DNA of 64,000 nucleotides from Sphingobacterium sp. xlx-96 (GCF_011007365.1 NZ_WFKM01000003.1:186001-250000); one strand, 5' to 3'; counted from the first letter of the stretch, positions 53,857-62,899 are shown. The notes: generated by a model from the letters alone, not told the origin. Program-made: numbers and translations.

Positions 53857-54989
53857 TAGCAAACAGTTAAATAGGCGTAAGAATAGGTAAAACGTGCGCT
53901 TTCTGGCACACACAACAAAATACGTTGTCCTTTTAGCAACTGTCCTGAATGCACTAATTCTTCTAACATCAGGTATACCGAACCCGCCCCCACATTACCG
54001 ACCGAGCGTAGATTCATAAACCACTTGTCCCTCGTAATCTCTATTCCTGCTTTTGCAAAGCGATCGTATAGACCATCCACAAAATAATGTGATGACACAT
54101 GTGGCAATAGATAATCGACATCTTCGGGACCAATACCGTGCTTATGCATAGCAGATTTCATGCTTTCTACCCCTTTGTCCAAAATATATTTATCCAGTAG
54201 TTTCGTATCCTGCTTGACTGCAAAAACAGACTGATTCAGCCATTCTACAGAAGGATAATCACTAAACGGCTTCAATGTTCCCTCTGGAAGCTTATCAGCT
54301 CCAGCATACATACACACGTCCAGTTCGTGGGCATACGAATAACCTTCTATCCACTCTATACGTAACGACAGTGGCCCTCTAGGTTGATTTTCCAAAAGCA
54401 TAGCCCCTGCACCATCCGAAAGCATCCAGCGTAAAAAATCTTTATTAAAAGCAATAATTGGCTGCTGTTCTAGTTCCTGAAGGCTTTCAACTTCCTTATT
54501 GTAATGATCTGCCAACATCCAGGAAGACATCCGTTCGGAACCTGTACATACCGCATTCACCGTATTTCCAGCCCTTACCGATAAATAACCAAACTTTAGC
54601 GCATTCATCCCCGCACAACAATTGCCCGAAGCGGAGTTAACTTCCGATTGCCCACTCTTCAATTCTCCATGAACCATAACAGCGTGCGAAGGCATTAAAT
54701 AATCGGGAGATGATGTACCACAAGAAATCAGTTGAATGTCCGAAGCTTTAAAATCCTCATCCAACAGATTACGGATAGCATTTGCAGTAAGCAATACATT
54801 TGTATGCGTAGGCACACCTTCTCTTGTAAGCGCATAATACCGGGTCTGGATACCATTATTACGTAAGACAATACGCTTAGCCTTAGATTCCCTATCGTTA
54901 ATTTTACCGAGGTATATCTCCATATCCTCATTAACAATGGGCTCATTGGGTAAAAATTTACTTACACGATTTATAAAAACTTCATTCAT
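53856..54989 (-). CDS. darB: DarB-type ketosynthase III for dialkylresorcinol synthesis
   Basis: 377 residues of the KAS III/thiolase superfamily. The nucleophile Cys is in SASGNCCAGMNALKFG, the catalytic His in DVDYLLPHVSSHYFVDG, and the Asn in NLRSVGNVGAGSVYLML. DarB condenses a beta-keto acyl unit with a second acyl unit; DarA then completes ring formation to a 2,5-dialkylcyclohexane-1,3-dione/resorcinol. It starts 3 bp after darA, and the darA-darB pair is a hallmark of flexirubin clusters. Confidence 0.88.
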   Translation of the reverse strand: MNEVFINRVSKFLPNEPIVNEDMEIYLGKINDRESKAKRIVLRNNGIQTRYYALTREGVPTHTNVLLTANAIRNLLDEDFKASDIQLISCGTSSPDYLMPSHAVMVHGELKSGQSEVNSASGNCCAGMNALKFGYLSVRAGNTVNAVCTGSERMSSWMLADHYNKEVESLQELEQQPIIAFNKDFLRWMLSDGAGAMLLENQPRGPLSLRIEWIEGYSYAHELDVCMYAGADKLPEGTLKPFSDYPSVEWLNQSVFAVKQDTKLLDKYILDKGVESMKSAMHKHGIGPEDVDYLLPHVSSHYFVDGLYDRFAKAGIEITRDKWFMNLRSVGNVGAGSVYLMLEELVHSGQLLKGQRILLCVPESARFTYSYAYLTVC

Positions 54990-54992
54990 CTG

Positions 54993-55898
54993 TTAAATAC
55001 CTTGATAATGGGCCTTTTCCTTTTTAATTCTAGCAAAATATAAAATTGGAAGCAGCAATAATTCGATTAAAAATACAATAGGAGACAGAAAATATATAGC
55101 AAAAACTACATAATATTTAAAACAGTTGACCAGCACTTTACGTTTTTTTGGATTTTTAAGAATCAGTGTTGACCAAATTTGAAACATTCGATTGGCTTTC
55201 TTATCCATCGAAACTAAGAAAAATCGATAATCCACTGCCCCTTGGGCCAATAATGACTCCTGCATCCCTGTGAAGTTACCCTCCTTTACTCGGGAAAGAA
55301 TGGTCTCCCCATATTTGAATGCACCCCTGATTTCCTGATCAGCGACACCGGGCAACGGAAATATACCATACGCTCGGCGTTTTATACCGGAAAATAACCA
55401 ATCAACTATAGTGACTACCGAAATCATATTATGATGTCTATCCGTCAGAGCAATATTACCAACCAATCGAGCTCCATTCTGAACCAATAATGCTTTTACC
55501 TTATCCTGCGCTTTGGCCCACATATTACGAGATCCACTGACCGTCACAACAGGCGTACCGGACAAAATAGTCGCAGCATAGGGACTTTTCAAAAAAGAAT
55601 TAATAGGAATCGAGGGCGTCAAATACCAAACCTGGTAATGGAACAATATTAGATCATACTTCTTTTCTAAAATATGCTGTGGCGGAGGGTGGATTTCTTC
55701 AGGAATTTGTTGAAAAGTCTCTGGAAAAATATCAAAAAACACATCCCCTCGCCAAGGAAAAGGGAAAGAATGAACTGTACGGATCTCGTAAAAATCAAGC
55801 TTAACATCCTCATCATCCGAAAATGGCTGCGCTATTGATTTCGCGATATCTTCCAATTGCCCAGATTGGCTATAGTATACTACTAAAACTTGTTTCAT
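54993..55898 (-). CDS. darA: DarA-type dialkylresorcinol condensing enzyme
   Basis: 301 residues from ATG 55898 (MKQVLVVYYSQSGQLEDIAK). The start is flavodoxin-like. YEIRTVHSFPFPWRGDVFFD, then FPETFQQIPEEI, WYLTPSIPINSFL and VSGSRNMWAKAQDKVKALL are blocks I recall from DarA proteins. Two membrane-like segments lie at the C-terminus (about 255-295). It acts with DarB to cyclise two acyl chains into the dialkylresorcinol half of flexirubins. The ATG lies 4 bp after the acyltransferase stop. Confidence 0.88.
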   Translation of the reverse strand: MKQVLVVYYSQSGQLEDIAKSIAQPFSDDEDVKLDFYEIRTVHSFPFPWRGDVFFDIFPETFQQIPEEIHPPPQHILEKKYDLILFHYQVWYLTPSIPINSFLKSPYAATILSGTPVVTVSGSRNMWAKAQDKVKALLVQNGARLVGNIALTDRHHNMISVVTIVDWLFSGIKRRAYGIFPLPGVADQEIRGAFKYGETILSRVKEGNFTGMQESLLAQGAVDYRFFLVSMDKKANRMFQIWSTLILKNPKKRKVLVNCFKYYVVFAIYFLSPIVFLIELLLLPILYFARIKKEKAHYQGI

Positions 55899-55902
55899 AA
55901 AT

Positions 55903-56796
55903 CTAGGAAGAAGCTTTTTCCTTTCTATTCCAAAAATCAAAAAAATTAAACCATTGCAATGGGTAGCGAGATAGTATCCCTTCTACGCTCTTCACATACG
56001 CTTCCAATGCCCCCTGTGCATCTCTCCGTCTCACTCCTTCTGCCCGACGAGCATAAAGATGATAGTGACTATTGGTCTCTTTCATCACATACACAAATAT
56101 AATAGGCACACCCAATCTTGATGCCAAATGGAACGGCCCTGCTGGAAAAAGAGCCCTCTTACCCAATAGCTCAGCCTCCAGCACTTTAGATCCGTCAAAA
56201 TAACGATCCCCAGTAAAACAAATCAACTCATTATTAGAAAGCGCATCATTGATATCAAATACATGCGACATATCATCCTTGATGTAAATATGTTTTATTG
56301 TAGACTTCTCCGCTATCGTTTGTAAATATTCTTTAATCACGGACACTTCCTGATCTACAGTCACCTGATTGATTTGAAAACTAAGATCAAGATCTGAAAA
56401 AAACTGCTCCGAAATTTCAAAATTCCCAACATGTGCCGAAATTAAAATCCCTCCCTTACGCTCTTCCAAAGCTTCTTTTAACGATTCAATTCCATCAAAT
56501 TCATAGGTAAACTGATCCCGCATACCTGCTGAAATAACTACTTTATCGATAATAGTCTTTCCAAACACAAAATAGACACTATAAACTTTCCAAAATGACG
56601 TCCACTTTGAAAGCCCTTGCCGATCATGAAGATAATAGAAAATATTCTTAAAACTACTGGGGTAGAACAGAAAGTAATAAAGGGCTACAAAAACAAGAAG
56701 TCCGTAAGCTGTACGGACACCAAATTTCTTGATAAAGAAAACAAATATTTTATAGCCAAGGAGTGTTCCTTTCGACTTTCCGTCCCATTGGCTCAT
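55903..56796 (-). CDS. LpxL/HtrB-like acyltransferase
   Basis: 297 residues from ATG 56796. A hydrophobic helix lies at about residues 20-50 (YGLLVFVALYYFLFYPSSF). The acyltransferase motif H-x4-E is in ISAHVGNFEISEQF, followed by FTGDRYFDGSKVLEAELLG and FPAGPFHLASRLGVPIIFVY. This family acylates lipid A precursors; relatives in aryl polyene clusters are thought to acylate the pigment carrier or anchor. It lies between an ACP gene and darA. Confidence 0.88.
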   Translation of the reverse strand: MSQWDGKSKGTLLGYKIFVFFIKKFGVRTAYGLLVFVALYYFLFYPSSFKNIFYYLHDRQGLSKWTSFWKVYSVYFVFGKTIIDKVVISAGMRDQFTYEFDGIESLKEALEERKGGILISAHVGNFEISEQFFSDLDLSFQINQVTVDQEVSVIKEYLQTIAEKSTIKHIYIKDDMSHVFDINDALSNNELICFTGDRYFDGSKVLEAELLGKRALFPAGPFHLASRLGVPIIFVYVMKETNSHYHLYARRAEGVRRRDAQGALEAYVKSVEGILSRYPLQWFNFFDFWNRKEKASS

Positions 56797-56808
56797 GGTT
56801 ATCAAAAA

Positions 56809-57057
56809 TTACTTTGCTGATATTTTATGTTCAATCACGTTGTAGAAATCCTGGAAAGTTGTCATGCCTGCAAAATCTGCCTCTCCCAATTTGACACCAA
56901 AGTTGGATTCGATCAACACGACTAAATCCACATAATCCAAACTATCTAGATCAAGGGACTCCCTAAGGGGTGCTTCGGGCTGTATTACCTCCGCATCCAC
57001 CTCAAATTCCTCGACTAAAATCTCATTTATCTTCTGCTTAATATCCGCGTTACTCAT
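56809..57057 (-). CDS. Acyl carrier protein (pigment cluster, second)
   Basis: 82 residues. The attachment serine is in ESLDLDSLDYVDLVVLIE. It overlaps the ketosynthase stop by 8 bp. Two different ACPs in one cluster may serve the polyene and resorcinol branches separately, or the starter and elongation steps. Confidence 0.92.
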   Translation of the reverse strand: MSNADIKQKINEILVEEFEVDAEVIQPEAPLRESLDLDSLDYVDLVVLIESNFGVKLGEADFAGMTTFQDFYNVIEHKISAK

Positions 57058-58276
57058 TATTAAATCTCTTAACTACTACCGCTGAATTTGTTCCACCAAA
57101 TCCAAAAGAATTTGACAAATATATGTCAAATTCTTGTTTTATTGTTGATGAAACTAAATTTAATTCTTCCAACCCCTCATCTACTTGCTTTAAATTAATA
57201 TTAGGAGCTATAAAGCCATGTTTTAACATCAAGGTGGAATATACGATCTCACTCGCTCCCGCCATCCAACACTCATGTCCCGTCATCGACTTTGTCGAAC
57301 TTACAAAGGGTTTTCCACCAAAAACCTCCAATATAGCTTTCGCTTCATTGGCATCCCCAATAGGAGTAGACGTAGCGTGGGCGTTAATGTAATCAACATC
57401 TCCAGCAACTATACCTGCCTGTTCCAAAGCACGCCGCATGGCCATTGCTGGCCCGTCAATATTGGGTGTAGAGATATGTCCTCCATTAGAAGAAAATCCA
57501 TATCCCAGAACTTCCGCAATGATAGGTGCCCCACGCTTTACGGCCGATTCATAACTCTCTAGAATAACCGTAGCTGCCCCGCCGCTCGGAACTAATCCCG
57601 TACGGCCAATATCAAAAGGCCGTGAAGCTAATTCGGGATGCTCAATATCCTCAGCAAAAACGCCTAAACCATCAAAACTAGCCATAGCATAGGGATTGAT
57701 TTCCTGAGCACCTCCACAGATAATCATATCCTGCAGTCCCTGCTTAATAAACATATAACCTAAACCAATGGCATGTGAGCCGCTGGCGCAAGCAGCACTG
57801 ATGGTCATATTTACGCCTTTTAACCCTAAAATCGTCGCCAGATTCATCGTCACCGTCGAATTCATAGACTTAAAAATAGCGCCCGAGCCAATCAATTGTG
57901 TATCCTTCTTCTCCCGGACAATATCTGTAGCTTCTATCACAGCCTTTGACACGCTATCATTACCATATAAAATTCCTATCTCGTTGGCGTCAAGGTAAAC
58001 CGAATCGATTGCGGCATGTTGTAAAGCCTCACGTGTAGCTATATAAGCATACTCAGATTCTTCTCCCATGCTAATCCGCTGTCTCCGGGTCAACTCATTC
58101 TTTAGATTTGGCACAGGAACCATCCCCGTAAGTGGTGATTTAAATCCAAAATCAATCCTAGATTTATCAACCATTATACCAGACTTCCCTTCGAATAGAG
58201 ATTGCTTAACCTCTTCCAAGTTCGTCCCTATGCAAGAATAAATTCCCATTCCTGTGATCACTACCCTTTTATCCAT
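57050..58276 (-). CDS. FabF-like beta-ketoacyl-ACP synthase (active type)
   Basis: 408 residues. Catalytic Cys is in TISAACASGSHAIGLGY, His in INAHATSTPIGDANEA, and His in STKSMTGHECWMAGASEIVY. It is closest in appearance to FabF among the cluster ketosynthases. It lies between the ketoreductase and the ACP genes and is a likely polyene elongation enzyme (ApeR-like). Confidence 0.93.
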   Translation of the reverse strand: MDKRVVITGMGIYSCIGTNLEEVKQSLFEGKSGIMVDKSRIDFGFKSPLTGMVPVPNLKNELTRRQRISMGEESEYAYIATREALQHAAIDSVYLDANEIGILYGNDSVSKAVIEATDIVREKKDTQLIGSGAIFKSMNSTVTMNLATILGLKGVNMTISAACASGSHAIGLGYMFIKQGLQDMIICGGAQEINPYAMASFDGLGVFAEDIEHPELASRPFDIGRTGLVPSGGAATVILESYESAVKRGAPIIAEVLGYGFSSNGGHISTPNIDGPAMAMRRALEQAGIVAGDVDYINAHATSTPIGDANEAKAILEVFGGKPFVSSTKSMTGHECWMAGASEIVYSTLMLKHGFIAPNINLKQVDEGLEELNLVSSTIKQEFDIYLSNSFGFGGTNSAVVVKRFNNE

Positions 58277-58284
58277 ACGTGTAT

Positions 58285-59016
58285 CTAGGAATAAATACCC
58301 CCATTTATATTTATGATTTCACCTGTAATATAACTAGATTTTTTGGATGCCAAAAATGAAACCAAATCAGCCACCTCTTCTGCTTTACCAAAACGATTTG
58401 CTGGAATTAGCTTTACCAACTCCTGTTCATCCATTTCGGCAGTCATATCGGTTTGAATAAAACCGGGAGCTACAGCATTTACTGTAACATTGCGCTTAGC
58501 AACTTCTTGTGCCAATGCCTTTGTCGCTCCGATGACTCCCGCCTTTGCTGCAGAATAATTGGTTTGTCCTGCCGTACCTTTTACCCCAGAAACTGACACC
58601 ACATTAATAATACGTCCATATCGATTCCGTAACATTTTTTGAATAAAAAAGTTAGTTACATGAAAGAATCCATTCAACGATACATCCAAAACACTTTGCC
58701 AATCCTCTTTCTTCATCCACATAAACAATCCATCTTTGGCAATGCCTGCATTATTAACAACCACCTCTACAACGGCATCTGGATGCTCTTGCGTCCAATC
58801 CATCAACACTGTGGCTACAGCCTCTTCGTTTGCTACATCAAACTTTAACAGGGCTCCCTTTCCACCTACCTCTTCAATCAATCGCAGCGTTTCTAGCGCC
58901 GCAGCTTCATTCCCTTGATAATTGATCAAAACAAAATAGCCTAAATCATTAGCTAATTTTTGACAAATAGAACGTCCTATACCTCGAGATCCTCCGGTTA
59001 CTAATGCACACTTCAT
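58285..59016 (-). CDS. FabG-like 3-oxoacyl-ACP reductase
   Basis: 243 residues of the short-chain dehydrogenase family. The NADPH motif is VTGGSRGIGRSICQ, the NNAG motif VVNNAGIAKDG, and the catalytic Ser-Tyr-Lys appears in VVSVSGVKG and NYSAAKAGVIGA. It ends with the family motif GEIININGG. It reduces 3-oxoacyl-ACP in the polyene cycle (ApeQ-like). It starts 2 bp after the ammonia-lyase stop. Confidence 0.93.
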   Translation of the reverse strand: MKCALVTGGSRGIGRSICQKLANDLGYFVLINYQGNEAAALETLRLIEEVGGKGALLKFDVANEEAVATVLMDWTQEHPDAVVEVVVNNAGIAKDGLFMWMKKEDWQSVLDVSLNGFFHVTNFFIQKMLRNRYGRIINVVSVSGVKGTAGQTNYSAAKAGVIGATKALAQEVAKRNVTVNAVAPGFIQTDMTAEMDEQELVKLIPANRFGKAEEVADLVSFLASKKSSYITGEIININGGIYS

Positions 59017-59018
59017 AG

Positions 59019-60542
59019 TTACCCCTGTTTCATTAAATAATTCTTGACGGATTGAATAGCTATATACAACGGCTTATCTTCCGAAAACGCTGGAATTATA
59101 CTTCTTATATCCCTATATATTGCTTTTGTACGACTAGACACCATATCTTGACAGGATAGTATATCAATAGCCTGCACCACCGATATCAATTGTATAGCCA
59201 GTACTTCATATGCATTCACAATAACCTTATGTGTAATCACAGCAGCATTTGTACCCATACTTACGATGTCTTGGTTATCATTATTATTAGGTATGCTATG
59301 CACGTACATTGAATTGGAAAGCGTTTGGTTTTCAGCTGTCGTCGAAGTCGCTGTAAACTGAGCCCCCTGCATTCCAAAATTGAAACCAAGCTTACCCATG
59401 TTGACAAAGGGAGGCAATATTTCGTTAATCTTAGAATTCATCAAGTAATTCAATTGACGTTCCGACAACATCGTCAATCGGGTAACAGCCAACTTCAATT
59501 TATCCATTTCCAATGAGATATAGTCACCGTGAAAATTACCTCCATGATATACATTCTGATCCTCGACAGATATAATCGGGTTATCACTGACTGAATTCAC
59601 CTCACTTTCTAAAATATGTCCAACTTGCTCGATAGTCTCTAACACAGGTCCTAAGATTTGTGGCACACAACGCAAAGAATAATACTCTTGCACCTTATCC
59701 TTGAAAATCTCTTCTAGATTATTCCCTGAATACAGGTCTTCTTCACGTTTACGGATCAATTTTGAATCAGCCAGGTGATCACGCATCATCGCTGCAATAT
59801 CCTGTTGTCCTTGATGCTTTTTCACTTCGTTTAGCGTGACCGAATAATGATCATCATGCGCTTTTACAAGTTCATTCATAATAGAAGACAACTCCACAGA
59901 CCAACAGAGCAACTGTTTTGCATGAAAATAATTAACCATTCCGGCTCCCGTCATCACCGAAGTACCATTAATCAAAGATATACCCTCACGAACCTCTACC
60001 GCGATTGGCTTTAAGCCCAACTCAGAGAACACTTCATGCGTTAATCTCCTTTGATTCTGATATATTACCTCTCCCTCACCGATTAAAGTAAGTGCCAAAT
60101 GTGCCAACTGCACGAGATCTCCACTAGCTCCCACACCTCCATGGGCAAAAATCACGGGAGTGATATCACGATTGATAAATTCCTGCAGTAACTCCAAAAC
60201 GGATATATGTACGCCTGATTTTCCTTTCGAGAGATTACAGAGACGAGTAAGCATCGCCGCCTTAACAATGTCATTTGGCAGAAGGTCGCCAGTTCCTGAA
60301 GCATGACTACGAATCAAATTGTATTGTAGCTGAATACGATCGGCATCTTGAATACGATACTGCGCCATCGGGCCAAAACCCGTATTAACACCATAAATAA
60401 TCTTATTCTCAATAAATGACTTTAAGAATTTAAAACTCTCTTTGACTACTTCGATCGTCTCACTGCCCAATCCTACCTGTTTCCGATTTAATAATATGTC
60501 TGCAAATTGATCTAATGAAAGATCTTTATGAATAGAAATCAT
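59019..60542 (-). CDS. Aromatic amino acid ammonia-lyase, tyrosine ammonia-lyase type
   Basis: 507 residues. The MIO cofactor triad Ala139-Ser140-Gly141 is in HGGVGASGDLVQLAHLAL; the catalytic loop Tyr is in IYGVNTGFGPMAQYRI (Tyr50). The sequence closely resembles, from memory, the tyrosine ammonia-lyase of Flavobacterium johnsoniae (for example VYHGGNFHGDYISLEMDKLK and VHSIPNNNDNQDIVSMGTNA). The selectivity pair is Ser-His (residues 79-80), also seen in histidine lyases, so HAL activity is not excluded by that site. No histidine-degradation gene is near. It would supply 4-coumarate as the flexirubin starter. It is the first gene of the main operon. Confidence 0.9.
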   Translation of the reverse strand: MISIHKDLSLDQFADILLNRKQVGLGSETIEVVKESFKFLKSFIENKIIYGVNTGFGPMAQYRIQDADRIQLQYNLIRSHASGTGDLLPNDIVKAAMLTRLCNLSKGKSGVHISVLELLQEFINRDITPVIFAHGGVGASGDLVQLAHLALTLIGEGEVIYQNQRRLTHEVFSELGLKPIAVEVREGISLINGTSVMTGAGMVNYFHAKQLLCWSVELSSIMNELVKAHDDHYSVTLNEVKKHQGQQDIAAMMRDHLADSKLIRKREEDLYSGNNLEEIFKDKVQEYYSLRCVPQILGPVLETIEQVGHILESEVNSVSDNPIISVEDQNVYHGGNFHGDYISLEMDKLKLAVTRLTMLSERQLNYLMNSKINEILPPFVNMGKLGFNFGMQGAQFTATSTTAENQTLSNSMYVHSIPNNNDNQDIVSMGTNAAVITHKVIVNAYEVLAIQLISVVQAIDILSCQDMVSSRTKAIYRDIRSIIPAFSEDKPLYIAIQSVKNYLMKQG

Positions 60543-60608
60543 TTATATATGTGGTCTTTTTACTTTCCAATTTTTAGATTATCTTCTTTCTTCAGCAAGA
60601 TAATTAAG

Positions 60609-60616
60609 TACCTTTG
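60609..60616 (+). promoter_or_regulatory. Candidate -7 box (TACCTTTG) for the halogenase-like gene
   Basis: TACCTTTG fits TAnnTTTG; TTTC at 60587-60590, 18 bp upstream, is a near match to the -33 element. The leader would be about 100 nt and would include the palindrome at 60681-60701. Confidence 0.35.
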
Positions 60617-60630
60617 CTAGTAGCCGAGTG

Positions 60631-60638
60631 CAAAAATA
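60631..60638 (-). promoter_or_regulatory. Candidate -7 box (TATTTTTG) for the main pigment operon
   Basis: Read on the minus strand, TATTTTTG lies about 90 bp before the ammonia-lyase ATG. No clear -33 TTTG is present, so this is only a candidate. Confidence 0.3.
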
Positions 60639-60680
60639 ACACATTTCCTCTATAAAAAAGCCCTAGATGGCAGAGGTGTG

Positions 60681-60701
60681 CTAAATAATTGAATTATTTA
60701 G
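60681..60701. promoter_or_regulatory. Perfect palindrome in the lyase/halogenase divergent region
   Basis: CTAAATAATT, a central G, then AATTATTTAG: a perfect 10-bp inverted repeat with one base between the arms. It lies 24 bp before the halogenase-like ATG. Its right half shares the 9-mer GAATTATTT with the BlaI-type operator at 40864. It is a likely regulator site; it is not followed by a U-run. Confidence 0.45.
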
Positions 60702-60724
60702 GTTTAAATTGAATTCTTTATTGA

Positions 60725-61993
60725 ATGAAAACAAGTCAAGTTGACATTTTGATTATAGGAGCAGGCCCTTCTGGCTGTGTAGCTGCTGGATACCTGCAAA
60801 AACAAGGTGCAAATATCAAAGTTGTAGAAAAAAGTAGATTTCCTAGGCTCGTAGTAGGAGAAAGTCTCATCCCTCGTGTCATGGATCACTTCGAAGAGGC
60901 TGGTCTCTTGGACGACTTAGACAAGCAGAATTTTCAAAAAAAACCAGGAGCACGCTTCATCCGAGGACAAGTCATTAGTATTTTTGATTTTAGTCAAAAA
61001 TTTGGTGAAGGTTGGGATTGGACCTGGCAAATTCCAAGAGCTGATTTTGATAAGATCATGACCGATACACTGATAGAGAAGGGCGTCGATATCAGCTTTG
61101 AAACTACGGTTACGGCCATTTCCTTCGACGGATCAGACTCCATAACTACCGTTGTAGATAAAGAGGGAAACGAGTCACAGATCAAATCTAAGTTTGTAAT
61201 CGATTCTAGTGGTTATGGCCGGGTATTACCACGGTTACTAAATTTGGACAAACCGTCGAAACTAAACCCGCATTCTGCTATCTTTTCTCATGTTAAGGAC
61301 ATTAACAGACCCGTAGGTATCGAAGGAACACAGATTTCTTTTGATGTGCTGGATACCGAAGTGTGGCTATGGGTTATTCCATTTTCCAATGGCAATACGA
61401 GCCTTGGGATAGTAGCCGACACCGCATTTATTGAACGATTAGCCGAAAACGGCGATACAGCGACAGCACTACAAAAGGCAATCCAACTCTCTGATTTCTA
61501 CGTTAAAAGATTCGCTGGAACTGAGTTTATTTTCAAACCGATTCACTTGAAAAATTACTCAGCTGCGGTCACCAACATGTATGGTGATGGATTTGCACTC
61601 ACCGGAAATAGTTCGGAGTTTTTAGATCCTGTATTTTCATCAGGTGTATGCTTTGCCACCGAATCCGGAATCCTAGCCGCAAAACTTGCCTGGAGACAAA
61701 TCAATGGTGAAAAAATAGATTGGGAAAAAGATTTCACACAATATATGCAACGCGGCATTGATGTATTCACCACCTATGTAAAGGAATGGTATACAGGCAA
61801 TTTACAGACATTATTTTTTCACAGACCTGAAAACCTGGACGTCAAGGAGAAAGTCTGTGCTGTATTAGCTGGATATGTCTGGAATGAAGAAAATCCATTT
61901 GTTAAAAAGCACAACCGTGTTATCAAGAGCATAGCTTATATGTTGGAAAATAACAAAGAGTTATCCGATAACATTGAAAAGACATATAAATAA
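60725..61993 (+). CDS. Flavin-dependent halogenase-like oxidoreductase
   Basis: 422 residues. The FAD fold is VDILIIGAGPSGCVAAGYL. VVGESLIPRVMDHFEEAGL is typical of the halogenase/FAD monooxygenase superfamily. The halogenase hallmark W-x-W-x-I-P appears at the usual place (EVWLWVIPFSNGNTSLGIV, near residue 220) and again as WTWQIPRADFD near residue 100. The later FAD region is FALTGNSSEFLDPVFSSGV. It may chlorinate the phenolic ring, as in chlorinated flexirubins, or hydroxylate it; which cannot be decided here. It is divergent from the ammonia-lyase. Confidence 0.85.
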   Translation: MKTSQVDILIIGAGPSGCVAAGYLQKQGANIKVVEKSRFPRLVVGESLIPRVMDHFEEAGLLDDLDKQNFQKKPGARFIRGQVISIFDFSQKFGEGWDWTWQIPRADFDKIMTDTLIEKGVDISFETTVTAISFDGSDSITTVVDKEGNESQIKSKFVIDSSGYGRVLPRLLNLDKPSKLNPHSAIFSHVKDINRPVGIEGTQISFDVLDTEVWLWVIPFSNGNTSLGIVADTAFIERLAENGDTATALQKAIQLSDFYVKRFAGTEFIFKPIHLKNYSAAVTNMYGDGFALTGNSSEFLDPVFSSGVCFATESGILAAKLAWRQINGEKIDWEKDFTQYMQRGIDVFTTYVKEWYTGNLQTLFFHRPENLDVKEKVCAVLAGYVWNEENPFVKKHNRVIKSIAYMLENNKELSDNIEKTYK

Positions 61994-61994
61994 T

Positions 61995-62020
61995 AAAAGG
62001 AGGTTTTTAACCTCCTTTTA
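61995..62020. terminator. Bidirectional terminator after the halogenase-like gene
   Basis: A stem AAAAGGAGGT/ACCTCCTTTT with a TTTTA loop fills the 27-bp gap between two convergent genes. It has A/T runs on both sides, so it can work in both directions. Confidence 0.88.
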
Positions 62021-62869
62021 TTATTTTATTAGTTTTCTAAAGTTAATTACACTTTGTCGCACATCATCTTTACTATTTGCCCAATTATATTCATATTCCG
62101 CAGAGATCATTCCTTCAAATTTTTGACGTTTTAACTCATCAATAACTCCCTGTAACGGTAATTTTCCAGTGCCCCAATGAACATCGTGGGCTTTTTTATT
62201 TCCGAATTCGTTGAGGTCTTTAAAGTGCAAATGAAAGATATGTCCTTCCAACTGCTTCAAGCAAGCTACTGGATCCAATCCCGAACGCATCCAGTGCCCA
62301 ACATCAGCCGCAGCTCCCATATACTTGCTCCGTCCCTTTAACGCATCCAACACTACCTCTGGTTTCCAGTATTTAGAAGGATCAGGGTGGTTGTGCAAAG
62401 CTGCCTTTATTTTATACTTATCACACAGGCTAGATACGATGTCCAAATGAGCATCAGAAGGCTCGACATTTAACACTTTAACCCCCATGTCCTTTGCAAA
62501 CAAAAATACCTTCTCCCACTCTTCAGCATCCTTCGCCCCAACAACTCCAAAAGCATGTAGCGTAATCCCTTTATCTTTCAACAAACGCCTAACCAATGTT
62601 CGACCTTCTATCGAAAGCTCGTAACCCATCTTTTCAGTGCTACCTGCGCCAATAGTTTGTCCGGGGAAAGCTTCCACATAACGTAAATCACAACTATCTA
62701 GTTTATCCAAAGCCTGCGCAAAGGAAAACAAGCGAAAAGTATACGCCTGCGCACCTAACTTCCAACCTAGACGTTCCTCCGGATTGCCCTGTAGTGATTT
62801 GTTGGTCACACAGGAAAGCGTCAAAATACTTATAGCGACAAAAAATGCTAATAAATTAATTTTTCTCAT
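62021..62869 (-). CDS. Sugar phosphate isomerase/epimerase (AP endonuclease 2-like TIM barrel), lipoprotein
   Basis: 282 residues. The lipoprotein signal is MRKINLLAFFVAISILTLSC with lipobox LTLSC. The TIM barrel begins WKLGAQAYTFRLFSFAQALD and includes metal-site regions VLNVEPSDAH, AALHNHPDPSKYW, AADVGHWMRSG and HLHFKDLNEFG. The family is used for isomerising or dehydrating sugars and inositols. It is the common secreted Bacteroidota version; the substrate is unknown. It is downstream of gltX by 30 bp. Confidence 0.85.
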   Translation of the reverse strand: MRKINLLAFFVAISILTLSCVTNKSLQGNPEERLGWKLGAQAYTFRLFSFAQALDKLDSCDLRYVEAFPGQTIGAGSTEKMGYELSIEGRTLVRRLLKDKGITLHAFGVVGAKDAEEWEKVFLFAKDMGVKVLNVEPSDAHLDIVSSLCDKYKIKAALHNHPDPSKYWKPEVVLDALKGRSKYMGAAADVGHWMRSGLDPVACLKQLEGHIFHLHFKDLNEFGNKKAHDVHWGTGKLPLQGVIDELKRQKFEGMISAEYEYNWANSKDDVRQSVINFRKLIK

Positions 62870-62899
62870 AAAGTTTGGTTTAGATTCAAAGAACCTAAA

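Noticed and set aside
59019..60542. Histidine ammonia-lyase (hutH) of histidine degradation
   Set aside because: The Ser-His selectivity pair allows it, but there are no hut genes and the gene heads a pigment operon; overall sequence resembles flavobacterial TAL.
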